Positions 36,803 to 45,648 of a stretch of DNA of 64,000 nucleotides are shown here, piece by piece. Made by a program: the position numbers and the translations under genes. Positions within the stretch are counted from its first letter, which is position 1. Every line of letters starts with the position of its first letter. The stretch comes from Marinobacter profundi (GTDB lineage: Bacteria > Pseudomonadota > Gammaproteobacteria > Pseudomonadales > Oleiphilaceae): contig NZ_KZ319376.1 of assembly GCF_002744715.1 (NCBI RefSeq), positions 34,997-98,996 of the forward strand, written 5' to 3'. The notes under the pieces are model-generated. The model had not been told where the DNA came from and did not search any database. It saw nothing but the letters and a program-made list of their open reading frames with translations.

Positions 36803-38257
36803 TTGAAACACGATTGCCATTACCACCCCGCCGAGCCAGCCCGCTGGCATTGCAGCCAGTGCCAGATCGACTACTGTGCCCGCTGCATGCCCGATGCCGA
36901 TACCCGCAAGCGCCATGGTCTCTGTCCCCGTTGCAACCGGGCCATGCGCTACCTGGGTGCCGCCACCGACGTAGTGCCGTTCTGGAACCGGCTGGGCGCC
37001 TTCTTCCGCTACCCGTTCCACCTGGATCCGCTGGCGGTGATTGCCATTTGCACCCTGGTGCCGCTGCTGCTGCAGCCGGACCTCGTTGGCCTGGCGGTGA
37101 CGCTGTTGCTGGCGGTCGCCCTGCTGAAGTACACCTACGCGGTAATCAGTCGCACCGCCGAGGGGCACATGACTCCGCCCCCGCTAGCCACCGCCTTCAG
37201 CGGGGGCGGCTTCGAAATCGTGTTCCTGCAGATTCTGGTGTTTGTGCTGATGGGCGGACTGGTATTCAGTGCGGCGATGATCGGCGGTCCGATTCTGACC
37301 ATGCTGGCCGTCGCTTTCCTGATGCTGGCACTGCCTGCCAGCATCATGATTCTGGCCATGGAGCACTCGGTGATGGCAGCGGTCAACCCGATGCAGCTGG
37401 CCCTGCTGATCTCGCGGATCGGCTGGCCCTACTTCCTGCTGTATGGCTACCTGATCCTGCTGACCGTGGCCTCCGGTGCCGCCCAGGAATTTGCGGTCAA
37501 CCATTTCTCGCCCTGGCTGGCACAGCCGCTGGCCGGCTTTCTCAACAGTACCTTCACCCTGATTCTGTTCCACATGCTGGGTTACCTGCTGTTCCAGTAT
37601 CAGGAGGAGCTGGGGTTCGCCAGCGACCTGCAGGACGGTGATCAGGGACCGGCCAGCCAGCGCCAGCCTGACCGCAGCCTGCGTCTGGACGCCGATATTG
37701 ACATGAACCTCAAGGACGGCAACTACCACCGGGTGCTGGTCTTGCTGAAAGATGCGCTCGCCCGGGACCCGGATAACGGCCAGCGTCTCGAACAACTGTA
37801 CCGGCTGTGTGCCGCCCGCAATGACACCGCCGAGCTGACCCGCTACCACAAGGACCTGTTGGGCTGGCTGTCCAGCCGTAACGACGCCGATGGCATTGCC
37901 ACTGTGCTGCAGGCCGCCGCGGCCGAACATACCGGCTTTCGTCTTGACGATCCCGGCCTGGCGGTGAGTTGCGCCCGGGTGCTCTATCACCGCGGCCGCT
38001 TTGCGCAGGTCATCAACCTGCTGCGGGACTTTCACAAGCACTTTCCGGACAGCGACCAGCTGGCTCCTGCCTACCTGCTGATGGCACAAACCCTGGCCAA
38101 TGGCCTGAGCCAGTGGGAGAAAGCGACCGCCTTCCTCACCTTCATCCAGAAACGCTGTACCGGTCACCCGCTGCACAGCCAGATCGAGAGTTACCTGGCC
38201 CAGGCCGGTAACCGGGAACCACTGAAAGGTCCGCGGGCAACCTTCGCGGTTGACTAG
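36803..38257 (+). CDS. Zinc-finger membrane protein with TPR-like C-terminus
   Basis: The 484-residue protein opens with a B-box-like cluster (CHYHPAEPARWHCSQCQ, then CARCMP and CPRC), giving about eight Cys/His within the first 45 residues. About six hydrophobic helices follow (55-270). The last 200 residues are helical and resemble tetratricopeptide repeats. The start is TTG: the next methionine would cut the metal cluster in half. I do not recognise a named function. It is divergent from the ABC exporter and converges on a rhomboid protease that also ends in a TPR-like tail. Confidence 0.75.
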   Translation: MKHDCHYHPAEPARWHCSQCQIDYCARCMPDADTRKRHGLCPRCNRAMRYLGAATDVVPFWNRLGAFFRYPFHLDPLAVIAICTLVPLLLQPDLVGLAVTLLLAVALLKYTYAVISRTAEGHMTPPPLATAFSGGGFEIVFLQILVFVLMGGLVFSAAMIGGPILTMLAVAFLMLALPASIMILAMEHSVMAAVNPMQLALLISRIGWPYFLLYGYLILLTVASGAAQEFAVNHFSPWLAQPLAGFLNSTFTLILFHMLGYLLFQYQEELGFASDLQDGDQGPASQRQPDRSLRLDADIDMNLKDGNYHRVLVLLKDALARDPDNGQRLEQLYRLCAARNDTAELTRYHKDLLGWLSSRNDADGIATVLQAAAAEHTGFRLDDPGLAVSCARVLYHRGRFAQVINLLRDFHKHFPDSDQLAPAYLLMAQTLANGLSQWEKATAFLTFIQKRCTGHPLHSQIESYLAQAGNREPLKGPRATFAVD

Positions 38258-38289
38258 ATCCCGGGAAAACAGGTGCCGGGGAAACCGGC

Positions 38290-39735
38290 TCAGGCCTGCA
38301 TGAGCTGTTGGTAATAGCGGGCCCGGCCTGACATCTGGCGCTTGTCGAACTCACTGGCCAGCAGCCGGCAGGCTTCGCTGGTCAGCACGTCGTTACCAAG
38401 CTGGCGCAGCCGCTCAAAGGCTTTCTCCGCTGCCTTGAGGTCATTATGACGGAGGCTGGCAAACAGCACCCGGTTATGATCTTCGGCCTCCAACGGCGTA
38501 AAGGATTCCCCCTCAGCGAGATATTCCTGCCAGACCGCTACCATCCGTTCAGGCTGGTGATGATTTGCTGCCTCGGCCATCAGCTCGCGGGCCAGTTCGC
38601 GGAACCGCGGCAGGTCCGGCCGCAACCGGGCCAGTTGATAGAGATGCTCAAGCACGATGAGACGCCCGGGGTAATGCTGTCTGAGGGCCTCAAACTGGTG
38701 CCGGGCCAGTTCGAACTCCATCCGTTCCAAGCTGCCCATGGCCTGGGCATAGCCGGTAGTGAAGCGGTCATCCAATGCGCTCTCGTCAGGCTCGAAAAAG
38801 GACTCGCGGACCTGGAACCAGCTCTTGCCCAACAACCACACCAGGCCGGCACCGGCCAGTAGCCCGCCGGCATGGGCCATGTAGGCAATACCGGTGGCAC
38901 CGGCAAACCAGTAATCGTAGATTTCCTTACCCAGCCAGACCGGCAACAGCGCCAGCGCGGGCGCGCGGAAGTAATTGAAGTAGAAGCCGATAAAGTAGAA
39001 GAAGCGGATCTTGCGCAGGCCGTAGATGGCCACGTACATCCCCATCAGCCCCGAAATCGAGCCGGAGGCACCTACCAACGGCACCTGGCTACCCAGGGAA
39101 AACCCGGTATACACCAGGCCGGAGAGCACCCCGCACACCAGGTACGCCAACAGGAACCGCCCTGGCCCGAGGGCCTTCTCCACGGTATATCCCAGCAAAA
39201 AGAGAAACAGCAGGTTACCGATGATGTGGCCCCAGCCACCGTGCAGGAACTGGTAGGTCACCAGGGTGTACACGTCCAGCCGGGCGGGCACCAGACCAAA
39301 ACGGAATGCACTGAGCCGGCCGATCAACTCCTCCTGGATCGGCACCCGCCGGGCCAGCCAGTCTGCCCGCTGCGCCGGCGCCAGCAGCAAGTCACGGTTG
39401 TCGGTCATGTACTGGTAGAACTCCGGGTCGGACAGCAAACTGACCGCCAGCCAGAAGGGCTCGCCGCCTTCCCGCGCCTGCTGGAAGGCCTGCAGGTCAT
39501 AAACCCGGTCGCTCCGGCCCTGCAGGCGGATTTCGCGGCTCAGGTAGTCTTCATAGACCGGGGCCTCCAGCTCCAGCAGCCCGTCGTCGAGGTACTGCTC
39601 CACCGCCCGGTCCAGCAACCGGCTGTCACCACCCTGGTAAAACAGGAAAACCAGCAGGCAGGTCATGATCAAGCCGAGGGTTACCCAGGGCGGGCGCTTC
39701 CAGTTAACGGCATTCTCGGCGGGGATAATCAGCAT
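38290..39735 (-). CDS. Rhomboid-family intramembrane serine protease
   Basis: The 481-residue protein has an N-terminal helix, a region of about 120 residues before the core, the rhomboid helices with catalytic serine in GASGSISGLMG, and catalytic histidine in YMAHAGGLLAGAGL. A long helical tail (about 330-481) is present. Rhomboids cleave membrane proteins inside the bilayer. Bacterial rhomboids are often under 300 residues, so both extensions are notable and may recruit substrate. The neighbouring zinc-finger membrane protein converges on it with 32 bp between stop codons. Confidence 0.87.
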   Translation of the reverse strand: MLIIPAENAVNWKRPPWVTLGLIMTCLLVFLFYQGGDSRLLDRAVEQYLDDGLLELEAPVYEDYLSREIRLQGRSDRVYDLQAFQQAREGGEPFWLAVSLLSDPEFYQYMTDNRDLLLAPAQRADWLARRVPIQEELIGRLSAFRFGLVPARLDVYTLVTYQFLHGGWGHIIGNLLFLFLLGYTVEKALGPGRFLLAYLVCGVLSGLVYTGFSLGSQVPLVGASGSISGLMGMYVAIYGLRKIRFFYFIGFYFNYFRAPALALLPVWLGKEIYDYWFAGATGIAYMAHAGGLLAGAGLVWLLGKSWFQVRESFFEPDESALDDRFTTGYAQAMGSLERMEFELARHQFEALRQHYPGRLIVLEHLYQLARLRPDLPRFRELARELMAEAANHHQPERMVAVWQEYLAEGESFTPLEAEDHNRVLFASLRHNDLKAAEKAFERLRQLGNDVLTSEACRLLASEFDKRQMSGRARYYQQLMQA

Positions 39736-40017
39736 GGGCGGTCACAATTCATCATAATCTGTCCCTGAAACTCCGTTTTTTACCACAGCGCGGCCAGCTT
39801 TTCGCGTTCAAATAGGAATTGAGCTTCACTGACGTGAGGTAACTCGCAAACCGGAAGGCGCCGCCTTGTCACATGCTGTTCACATAGATGACATTCAATC
39901 TGTGCGAGAGGCTGGAGCCACCCGTTATCGACTTTTAGCCAATTGTCGTTGTCCCGAGGACCACCAATAGTGGAGGGGACAACAACAAGAACCGGACACG
40001 TGAGCAAGGAAACCGAC

Positions 40018-40464
40018 ATGACGACACTCGTACTGGACAATCCGGACCTACTGGCACAGTCTGCCGCCCTGGAAACCGCCCCGCTGATTGCTGCTGTTAC
40101 CGCTAACACCCCCCGCAAGCCGCATCGACAGCGATTCCACTATGGTTTCAACAAACACCGGTTGAACCCGGAAGACGAGAGCATTCTGCGGGAACACGCC
40201 GCTTACCTGCGGGCCAACCCCCATGTGTCGGTGCACATTCATGGCCATGCCGACAATTTTGGCGCCGAGGAATACAACGCGTTCCTGTCGCGGTTGCGGG
40301 CCAGTGCCGCAGCCAGACTGCTGCAGGCCGAAGGGGTGCGGGAGTCGCGGATAGTGGTGACCGGCTGGGGCAGCACCCGCCCACTGGCACGTCCGGAAGA
40401 TCATGCAGCGAACCGCCGGCTGGAAATCGAATACCTGGCCCGGCAGATGGCCCGGGCCCAGTAA
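40018..40464 (+). CDS. OmpA-domain protein without a signal peptide
   Basis: The 148-residue protein consists of a short N-terminal leader and one OmpA-type peptidoglycan-binding domain (HGHADNFGAEEYNAFLS, then RLRASAAARLL). The Asp and Arg that contact diaminopimelate are present. No secretion signal precedes it; the first 25 residues (MTTLVLDNPDLLAQSA) are not hydrophobic enough. I start at ATG 40018 behind AAGGAA; the open frame to 39943 adds no signal either. It may be cytosolic, exported by another route, or a relic. The 39736-40017 gap upstream holds no gene I can support. Confidence 0.72.
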   Translation: MTTLVLDNPDLLAQSAALETAPLIAAVTANTPRKPHRQRFHYGFNKHRLNPEDESILREHAAYLRANPHVSVHIHGHADNFGAEEYNAFLSRLRASAAARLLQAEGVRESRIVVTGWGSTRPLARPEDHAANRRLEIEYLARQMARAQ

Positions 40465-40495
40465 GCCAGAACCCTCCGGCCCCGACCGGAGATGC

Positions 40496-40527
40496 GGTTA
40501 CAGAGTGGCCGGAGCCGCTCTGTAACC
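40496..40527. terminator. Hairpin between convergent OmpA-domain and MAPEG genes
   Basis: GGTTACAGAG (40496-40505) pairs perfectly with CTCTGTAACC (40518-40527), with further pairing in the loop. No T-tract; position suggests bidirectional termination. Confidence 0.55.
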
Positions 40528-40532
40528 ACGTG

Positions 40533-40934
40533 TCAGCCGTTCACCTGGAACACGTTCCACAATACCAGGCCAATCATCACCAGGATGGTCAGCCAGGTCA
40601 GCAGGATTCCTGCCATACGGGCCTTGTGTGGCCCACCACGACCACTGATCATGCCCCAGGCATGCAGCACCCGCCCGGCAATGAACGCCACGCCAACCCA
40701 GTACACCAACTGGCTGGCAACCCCGTTCAATTCACCCAGCGCCAGCAGAATGAGCGCAAACGGCGCATACTCCACCAGGTTCGCCTGGGCGCGGTCCGCC
40801 GCCTGGAAATCCAGGTCGTCGGTGATGCCCATCCCCTTGCGGTACTTGAGACGGAACATAACCACGCGAAACGACAATGCCAGAAACAGCAGTGCCGTCA
40901 GGCTGGCAAACACCGCCGACATCGGAACAATCAT
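40533..40934 (-). CDS. MAPEG-family membrane protein
   Basis: The 133-residue protein has four hydrophobic helices and the MAPEG pattern (RAQANLVEYAPFALILLAL and GRVLHAWG). Eukaryotic relatives are glutathione-dependent membrane enzymes; the bacterial role is unknown. It follows the GlsB-like gene by 3 bp, so the two form an operon. Confidence 0.85.
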   Translation of the reverse strand: MIVPMSAVFASLTALLFLALSFRVVMFRLKYRKGMGITDDLDFQAADRAQANLVEYAPFALILLALGELNGVASQLVYWVGVAFIAGRVLHAWGMISGRGGPHKARMAGILLTWLTILVMIGLVLWNVFQVNG

Positions 40935-40937
40935 TGA

Positions 40938-41189
40938 TTACGCCTTCTTGATCTTGCTGACGATGGCCAGTAATACCACGGCCCCTACCGTTGCGGTGAC
41001 CAGTTCACCCACCGCACCCTGTGACGCCAGCCCCAGCAGACGGAACAGGAAACCACCGATGATGGAGCCGACAATACCGATACCCACATTGGCCAGCACA
41101 CCGAAGCCGCGGCCTTTCATGATCAGACCGGCCAGCCAGCCGGCAACACCACCGATAATGAGGAACAGAATCAGATTCATGATATGCAT
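40938..41189 (-). CDS. GlsB/YeaQ/YmgE family small membrane protein
   Basis: The 83-residue protein has three hydrophobic helices and the glycine-rich GWLAGLIMKGRGFGVLANVG and GIVGSIIGGFLF segments of the transglycosylase-associated family. These proteins are often stress induced, and their molecular role is unknown. It is the first gene of an operon with the MAPEG protein. Confidence 0.87.
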   Translation of the reverse strand: MHIMNLILFLIIGGVAGWLAGLIMKGRGFGVLANVGIGIVGSIIGGFLFRLLGLASQGAVGELVTATVGAVVLLAIVSKIKKA

Positions 41190-41280
41190 CTCCCTGCACA
41201 GTCCGGATTAGAGGCGGGACATCCCGCAACGCCCAAAGACTGCCCTGTTTCCGCAGTTGCTTCAAGCACCTGGCGGACAG

Positions 41281-41994
41281 TCAGCGATGCTGGTCCGTCA
41301 AATCGGCAATGGTCTCTGCCATTTGCTGGCGACATTGCTCCATCAGTCGGGGAATATCGGCATTGGTCAGGCCACGGGTTTCGACCGGCGGCAGGATGCG
41401 GACCGCAACCGGCCGGCGTGCGCCCAGCAAGCCGCGGCGGCGGTTGTCGTAGACACCGGCACAGACCATGGTGATTGGTGCCTGGGCAGCAACCGCGGCG
41501 TGAAACGCGCCTTTCTTGAGTTTCTGCAAACCACGTCCCTTGCTGCGGGTGCCTTCGGGAAATACCCACAGGCTCTTGTGATCGCGGGCGATCGCCTCGG
41601 TGGTCACCTGCATCATTGCAATCGCCCGGTGGGACTGGGCGCGGTTGATCATCACGTTGCCACCCAGCCAGAACACCTGGCCGAAAAACGGCAGCCAGGC
41701 CAGTGCCGACTTGCCCACAGTGACGGTACGGGGCGGCAGCAGATCACCCAGGACGAACAGGTCATCATTGTACTGGTGATTGGCGATCACCACGGTGGGG
41801 CGGTCCCGCGGCATGTTTTCCGCCCCCTCCAGGGGACGCTTCATGCCCAGGACACCACGGCCGGCCCGGGCAAGGTACCAGCCCAGAATCCGGTTATTAT
41901 CCGGGTTAAATGGCCGCACCAGGTAAAAAAACAGTGCAACCAGGCAGATGACCGGTACCAGCAACCAGGCCAGAAGTTCTCTTACTACACCCAT
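41281..41994 (-). CDS. 1-acylglycerol-3-phosphate acyltransferase-like protein (PlsC family)
   Basis: The 237-residue protein has an N-terminal membrane helix and acyltransferase motif NHQYNDD (an HX4D form), then GGNVMINR, FPEGTRS and a PITMVCAG-like fourth motif. It should acylate lysophosphatidate in the inner membrane, or a related lipid. It precedes the sortase genes on the same strand order (they lie upstream), separated by about 47 bp; a functional link is not shown. Confidence 0.85.
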   Translation of the reverse strand: MGVVRELLAWLLVPVICLVALFFYLVRPFNPDNNRILGWYLARAGRGVLGMKRPLEGAENMPRDRPTVVIANHQYNDDLFVLGDLLPPRTVTVGKSALAWLPFFGQVFWLGGNVMINRAQSHRAIAMMQVTTEAIARDHKSLWVFPEGTRSKGRGLQKLKKGAFHAAVAAQAPITMVCAGVYDNRRRGLLGARRPVAVRILPPVETRGLTNADIPRLMEQCRQQMAETIADLTDQHR

Positions 41995-42041
41995 CGGGAC
42001 AACCCTGCTTAATCAATTTGGCGCACAAGTGTATGCCAAAA

Positions 42042-42641
42042 TCACTGCCCGGCAACAGTCACCAGGGGTGTCGAGCCTGCCGGAATGTGTGGCAGTTCCC
42101 GTGCTTCAACCACATAGCGCAGGGGGCCATTGCTGTCGACACTGTCAAACGGGTAACAGGTCACCAGCAACAGCACGTCTTCGGCAAGGTCCGCGGTACT
42201 GATCATCTCGTAGCGGCTGTCGACCACCCGCGTACCCACCACCTGAAATCCCTGCCAGCGGCCGCCGGGGTGCTGCAGCCTTACCTGCGCGCCCCGGCTC
42301 AGCTCTTTCAGGGCGCGGAAGTGGGTATCACGGTGCCCGGCAATCACTACCGGGCCGCGGCCACGCTCACCGGCCACCACCAGGCCCGGCCCGAATGCCA
42401 GGCTTTCGCCATGGGCGCCTGCCAACACAACCATCGGCCGTTCCTCGGCAGGCAGGGCCAGCCGGGCCGCCGGCCAGGTATCCGCCCACGGCCAGGGCCG
42501 GATCTGCGCCTGACGGGCCTCACTCTCCGCCCAGGCCAGCGTCAGCAATTCCTGGGCGACCAGCGCTTTCAAGGGTATCCAGAGCCCGGCGCCGAGTACC
42601 CCGGCCGACACGACCAGCAACAACAGGATCAACCGGCTCAT
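42042..42641 (-). CDS. Class GN sortase
   Basis: The 199-residue transpeptidase has an N-terminal membrane anchor (about 2-25) and the sortase triad H103 (AGHRDTHF), C162 (VTCYPFDS) and R175 (GPLRYVV). This class is typical of Gram-negative marine bacteria and usually has a single substrate encoded next door. It starts inside the target gene (ATGA overlap, 42638-42641), so the two are translationally coupled. It probably processes the C-terminal signal of that protein at the inner membrane; where the product ends up is unresolved for the family. Confidence 0.92.
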   Translation of the reverse strand: MSRLILLLLVVSAGVLGAGLWIPLKALVAQELLTLAWAESEARQAQIRPWPWADTWPAARLALPAEERPMVVLAGAHGESLAFGPGLVVAGERGRGPVVIAGHRDTHFRALKELSRGAQVRLQHPGGRWQGFQVVGTRVVDSRYEMISTADLAEDVLLLVTCYPFDSVDSNGPLRYVVEARELPHIPAGSTPLVTVAGQ

Positions 42642-44767
42642 TGAAACACCCTCCGCCGCAACATCGTAGCGGCCAGGGCAAACATCAGCCCGGTCAGGCC
42701 CAGGCCGATCAACAGGGGTGCGGCAGTCGCGGTTGCCGGATAGCGAAGCATTCCGGTTGTGCTGCCCGCCGGTAACAGGGTGGGCACCGACTCGGCAACC
42801 AGATCCTCCTCCAACGGCCGCGCCGGGCTCTTGTCCACCGCCACCAGGCTGGTATAGCGGGTCATCAGCTGGTGACGTACGGCAATTCCGGTGATTTCCC
42901 GCCGTACTGCGTCACTGACCTGGCCATCGAAGTTCTGGTCCTGCAGGCTGTCGACCTTGTGCCGTGCCCACAACCGGTGCAAGCCACTGCCCGGCGCAGC
43001 CTGGTCCAGATCAAGGGGTTGCTGCCACTGGCTGCCATCGGGCAGGCGACCGCTGACAATGAGCTCGCCGCTCGCGCCCTTATCCTTCGCCAGCTGGAGC
43101 AGAGGCTCGCCGGCAAACAGGTCGCCGGGGCGCCGCGGAAAGACCGCCTCACCGCTGTCAGCGCCGGGCCACTGAACCTGCAGGTCAGTCAGCACCGGCG
43201 CTTTCATTTTGCCGAACAGTCCGGCCAATGGCTCCGCCAGGGTGGCCAGATCGGAAATCGCGGTGTAGGTGCCGCGACCGTAACGTGCCGCCTCGCGCAT
43301 GAAGTGCATATTGGGGGCACTGCCGATACCGACGGTGAACAGGCGACTGTTGCCCAGCTGGTTGCGGATGCGGGCAAACAGCGCTGCCTCGTTACCCACC
43401 GCGCCATCGGTGATGAACACCACCTGGCGCACCAGGCCCGGGGTGCCTTCGCTGCCAAGCGCCGCATCCAGCGCCGGCGCCATCTCGGTACCACCGTCCG
43501 CCTCGAGGGCCATGACATAGCGACGGGCCCGGGCCAGGTTGTTGGCACTGGCCGCTACGCTGTCGATGAACAGGGAGCGGGTTTCACTGTCGAAGCGGAT
43601 CACGTTAAAGCGGTCATCGGGTGTCAGGGTGGCCAGCCCCTCCAGCAGCGCGGCGCGGGCCTGACGGATCGATTCGCCGGCCATCGAGCCGGAGGTATCA
43701 ATCACAAACACCAGCTCCCGAGCCAGCCACTGGCCGTTATCCAGCCCCGGCACCAGCATGGCCAGCAGGTACTCCTCGCCCTGCCAGGTTTCCCGGAACA
43801 CTGCGGCAGCCGGTTCCGCACTGCGCACCGGCTGCCAGCGGAGGACAAAATCCCGGTCCATGGTGACCAGCTCTTCGGTCGGGGTGACGGTAACGGCGGA
43901 GCCGTTCCAGGTCGTGGTCAGGGCGTGGCTGGGGCTGGTCACCCGGGCAACCGGCAGGCCGGCGTTGACCGTCACCGCTACCCGGGCACGATGGCTGGCG
44001 TCGGCGACATCGGCGGTCGCCACGGTAAACGGGCTGATCCGCTCGGCATCCGCTACTTCGGTGGTGGCAACCGCCCAGCCCTCCTGCCACTGGCGCGATG
44101 GATTACTGGCCGGGCGGCCCGGCATATAGCGGGGGGTGAGCGTGGTCGGCAGCCTGAGTTCGAACTCACCGGACTGGTAGCGGACCAACTGCTGATACTG
44201 CAACTCCACAGTCACCGACTCCCCCGGCGGTATGTTCGCCAGCCGGGTGGTGAACAGGTTCGGCCGCTGTTGATCGACCCGGGCAGCCTGCTGGCCATGG
44301 TCCCGCGCCGCCTCGTAGGCCCGTTGCGCCATTTCCCTGGGCTGGATCTCGCCAACAATCCGCCGTTCGCCGGCCACCATGGTCAGACCATGGACACTGG
44401 CATCCGCCGGCAACGGGAAGACGAAGACGCCTTCGCGCCACTCCCGACCGGTATTGGCAAACTCCTGGCGCAGGCGGGTCTGCGCCACCATGCCCGTGAC
44501 TGTCACCCGGTAGTCCGTGGTCAGCACCATGGCCGGTGCCTGCCAGCGCCCGTCAGCACTGAGAAAATGAAAGCTGGCGCCGGTTTCCGGGCGCGGCTCA
44601 TCGGCCGCTTCCGCATAGAGCGGGTGCACGAACAACAGCAACAGCATCACCAGCCAGACACTGACACCTTCCACCCAGCGCAACGAGCGCCGGGGACGGC
44701 GGGACAACGGACGGGCGGCAGGTGCCGGACGAACATCAGGAGCGGGGAGCAGGACGGATAGCAACAT
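42638..44767 (-). CDS. Marine proteobacterial sortase target protein (VIT and vWA domains)
   Basis: The 709-residue protein has a long signal region ending near YAEAADE, a vault/inter-alpha-trypsin (VIT) domain (about 70-200), a vWA domain with an intact metal site in VIDTSGSMAGES (about 350-520), and a C-terminal sorting signal made of YPATATAAP, a hydrophobic helix and RRR. The sorting motif departs from LPxTG/LPxTA by Tyr for Leu. ATG 44767 follows AGGGA. The gene is divergent from the response-regulator/kinase pair across a large dyad. Confidence 0.9.
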   Translation of the reverse strand: MLLSVLLPAPDVRPAPAARPLSRRPRRSLRWVEGVSVWLVMLLLLFVHPLYAEAADEPRPETGASFHFLSADGRWQAPAMVLTTDYRVTVTGMVAQTRLRQEFANTGREWREGVFVFPLPADASVHGLTMVAGERRIVGEIQPREMAQRAYEAARDHGQQAARVDQQRPNLFTTRLANIPPGESVTVELQYQQLVRYQSGEFELRLPTTLTPRYMPGRPASNPSRQWQEGWAVATTEVADAERISPFTVATADVADASHRARVAVTVNAGLPVARVTSPSHALTTTWNGSAVTVTPTEELVTMDRDFVLRWQPVRSAEPAAAVFRETWQGEEYLLAMLVPGLDNGQWLARELVFVIDTSGSMAGESIRQARAALLEGLATLTPDDRFNVIRFDSETRSLFIDSVAASANNLARARRYVMALEADGGTEMAPALDAALGSEGTPGLVRQVVFITDGAVGNEAALFARIRNQLGNSRLFTVGIGSAPNMHFMREAARYGRGTYTAISDLATLAEPLAGLFGKMKAPVLTDLQVQWPGADSGEAVFPRRPGDLFAGEPLLQLAKDKGASGELIVSGRLPDGSQWQQPLDLDQAAPGSGLHRLWARHKVDSLQDQNFDGQVSDAVRREITGIAVRHQLMTRYTSLVAVDKSPARPLEEDLVAESVPTLLPAGSTTGMLRYPATATAAPLLIGLGLTGLMFALAATMLRRRVFQ

Positions 44768-44853
44768 GGTTGGATTCCCTGAAAGACGGATGGGGGCGTG
44801 AGCCTTCACATGCCGTATTTCAGCCTGCCCAAGCGGCCAACCGGTGGCACAAT

Positions 44854-44899
44854 CGGGCAAACTGGCCACAACAAAATGATCAATTGTGGCAATTGCCCG
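44854..44899. promoter_or_regulatory. Two-part inverted repeat in the divergent sortase/regulator promoter
   Basis: CGGGCAA (44854-44860) and CCACAA (44866-44871) are mirrored by TTGTGG (44884-44889) and TTGCCCG (44893-44899). A possible promoter for the regulator lies just downstream (TTGTGC 44908, TTAAAT 44930). It is a good candidate operator for the adjacent response regulator. Confidence 0.5.
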
Positions 44900-44943
44900 T
44901 CCCCGACTTGTGCTGGTAGGCCAGCGTGCTTAAATAGGACCCC

Positions 44944-45645
44944 ATGAAACGACACATCACCCTCATTGAAGACGAGCCGGCCATCCGCGAAAACTATCGC
45001 GATGCCCTGGAACGACGCGGGTACCGGGTATCCGCCTACAGCGACCGTCACAGCGCCTTCCAGGCCCTGCGTACGGGATTGCCGGACCTTGCCATTATCG
45101 ATGTGGGGCTCGGCGATGAACCGGACGGCGGTTTTACCCTGTGCCGGGATCTGCGCCAGTTGTCCGCAACCCTGCCGATGATTTTCCTCACCGCGCGGGA
45201 CAGTGATGTGGACACCGTGCATGGCCTGCGGCTGGGAGCCGATGACTATGTCACCAAGGATATGAGTCTGGATCACCTGCTGGCCCGGATTACCGCGCTG
45301 TTGCGACGGGCCGATGCCTGGGCTGAAACCCTGCAGCAACCGGATGAAATCCTGCGCCGCGGCCGGCTGACCCTGAACCTGGACCGGATGACCGTAGCCT
45401 GGGACGACCGGCCGGTGGAGCTGACGGTCACCGAATTCTGGATGCTGCACTCGCTGATCCAGCATCCCGGCCATGTGCGCAACCGTGATCAACTGATGGA
45501 AGCCGCCCGCACCTATCTCGAAGCCAACACGGTCACCTCCCATATCAAACGGATCCGGCGCAAATTCCAGCAGCTCGATGACAACTTTGACGCCATCCAG
45601 ACCGCCTACGGCATGGGTTACCGCTGGAATGCCCGTGAGGCCTGA
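44944..45645 (+). CDS. pdsR: Dedicated sortase system response regulator (PdsR-type)
   Basis: The 233-residue protein has a receiver domain with phospho-acceptor aspartate in AIIDVGLGDEPDGG, the conserved lysine in DDYVTKDMSLDHL, and an OmpR/PhoB winged helix (about 135-230, ELTVTEFWMLHSLIQHPG, TVTSHIKRIRRKF). It is followed after 3 bp by its kinase and is divergent from the sortase target and sortase. This is the known arrangement of the proteobacterial dedicated sortase system. It probably controls that pair through the dyad upstream. Confidence 0.9.
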   Translation: MKRHITLIEDEPAIRENYRDALERRGYRVSAYSDRHSAFQALRTGLPDLAIIDVGLGDEPDGGFTLCRDLRQLSATLPMIFLTARDSDVDTVHGLRLGADDYVTKDMSLDHLLARITALLRRADAWAETLQQPDEILRRGRLTLNLDRMTVAWDDRPVELTVTEFWMLHSLIQHPGHVRNRDQLMEAARTYLEANTVTSHIKRIRRKFQQLDDNFDAIQTAYGMGYRWNAREA

Positions 45646-45648
45646 GTC

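Noticed and set aside
39780..40118. Minus-strand frame of 112 codons upstream of the OmpA-domain gene
   Set aside because: It overlaps the start of that gene, has no ribosome site and no recognisable content.
42872..44761. Long open frame antisense to the sortase target gene
   Set aside because: Shadow of the real gene; no ribosome site or recognisable motif.
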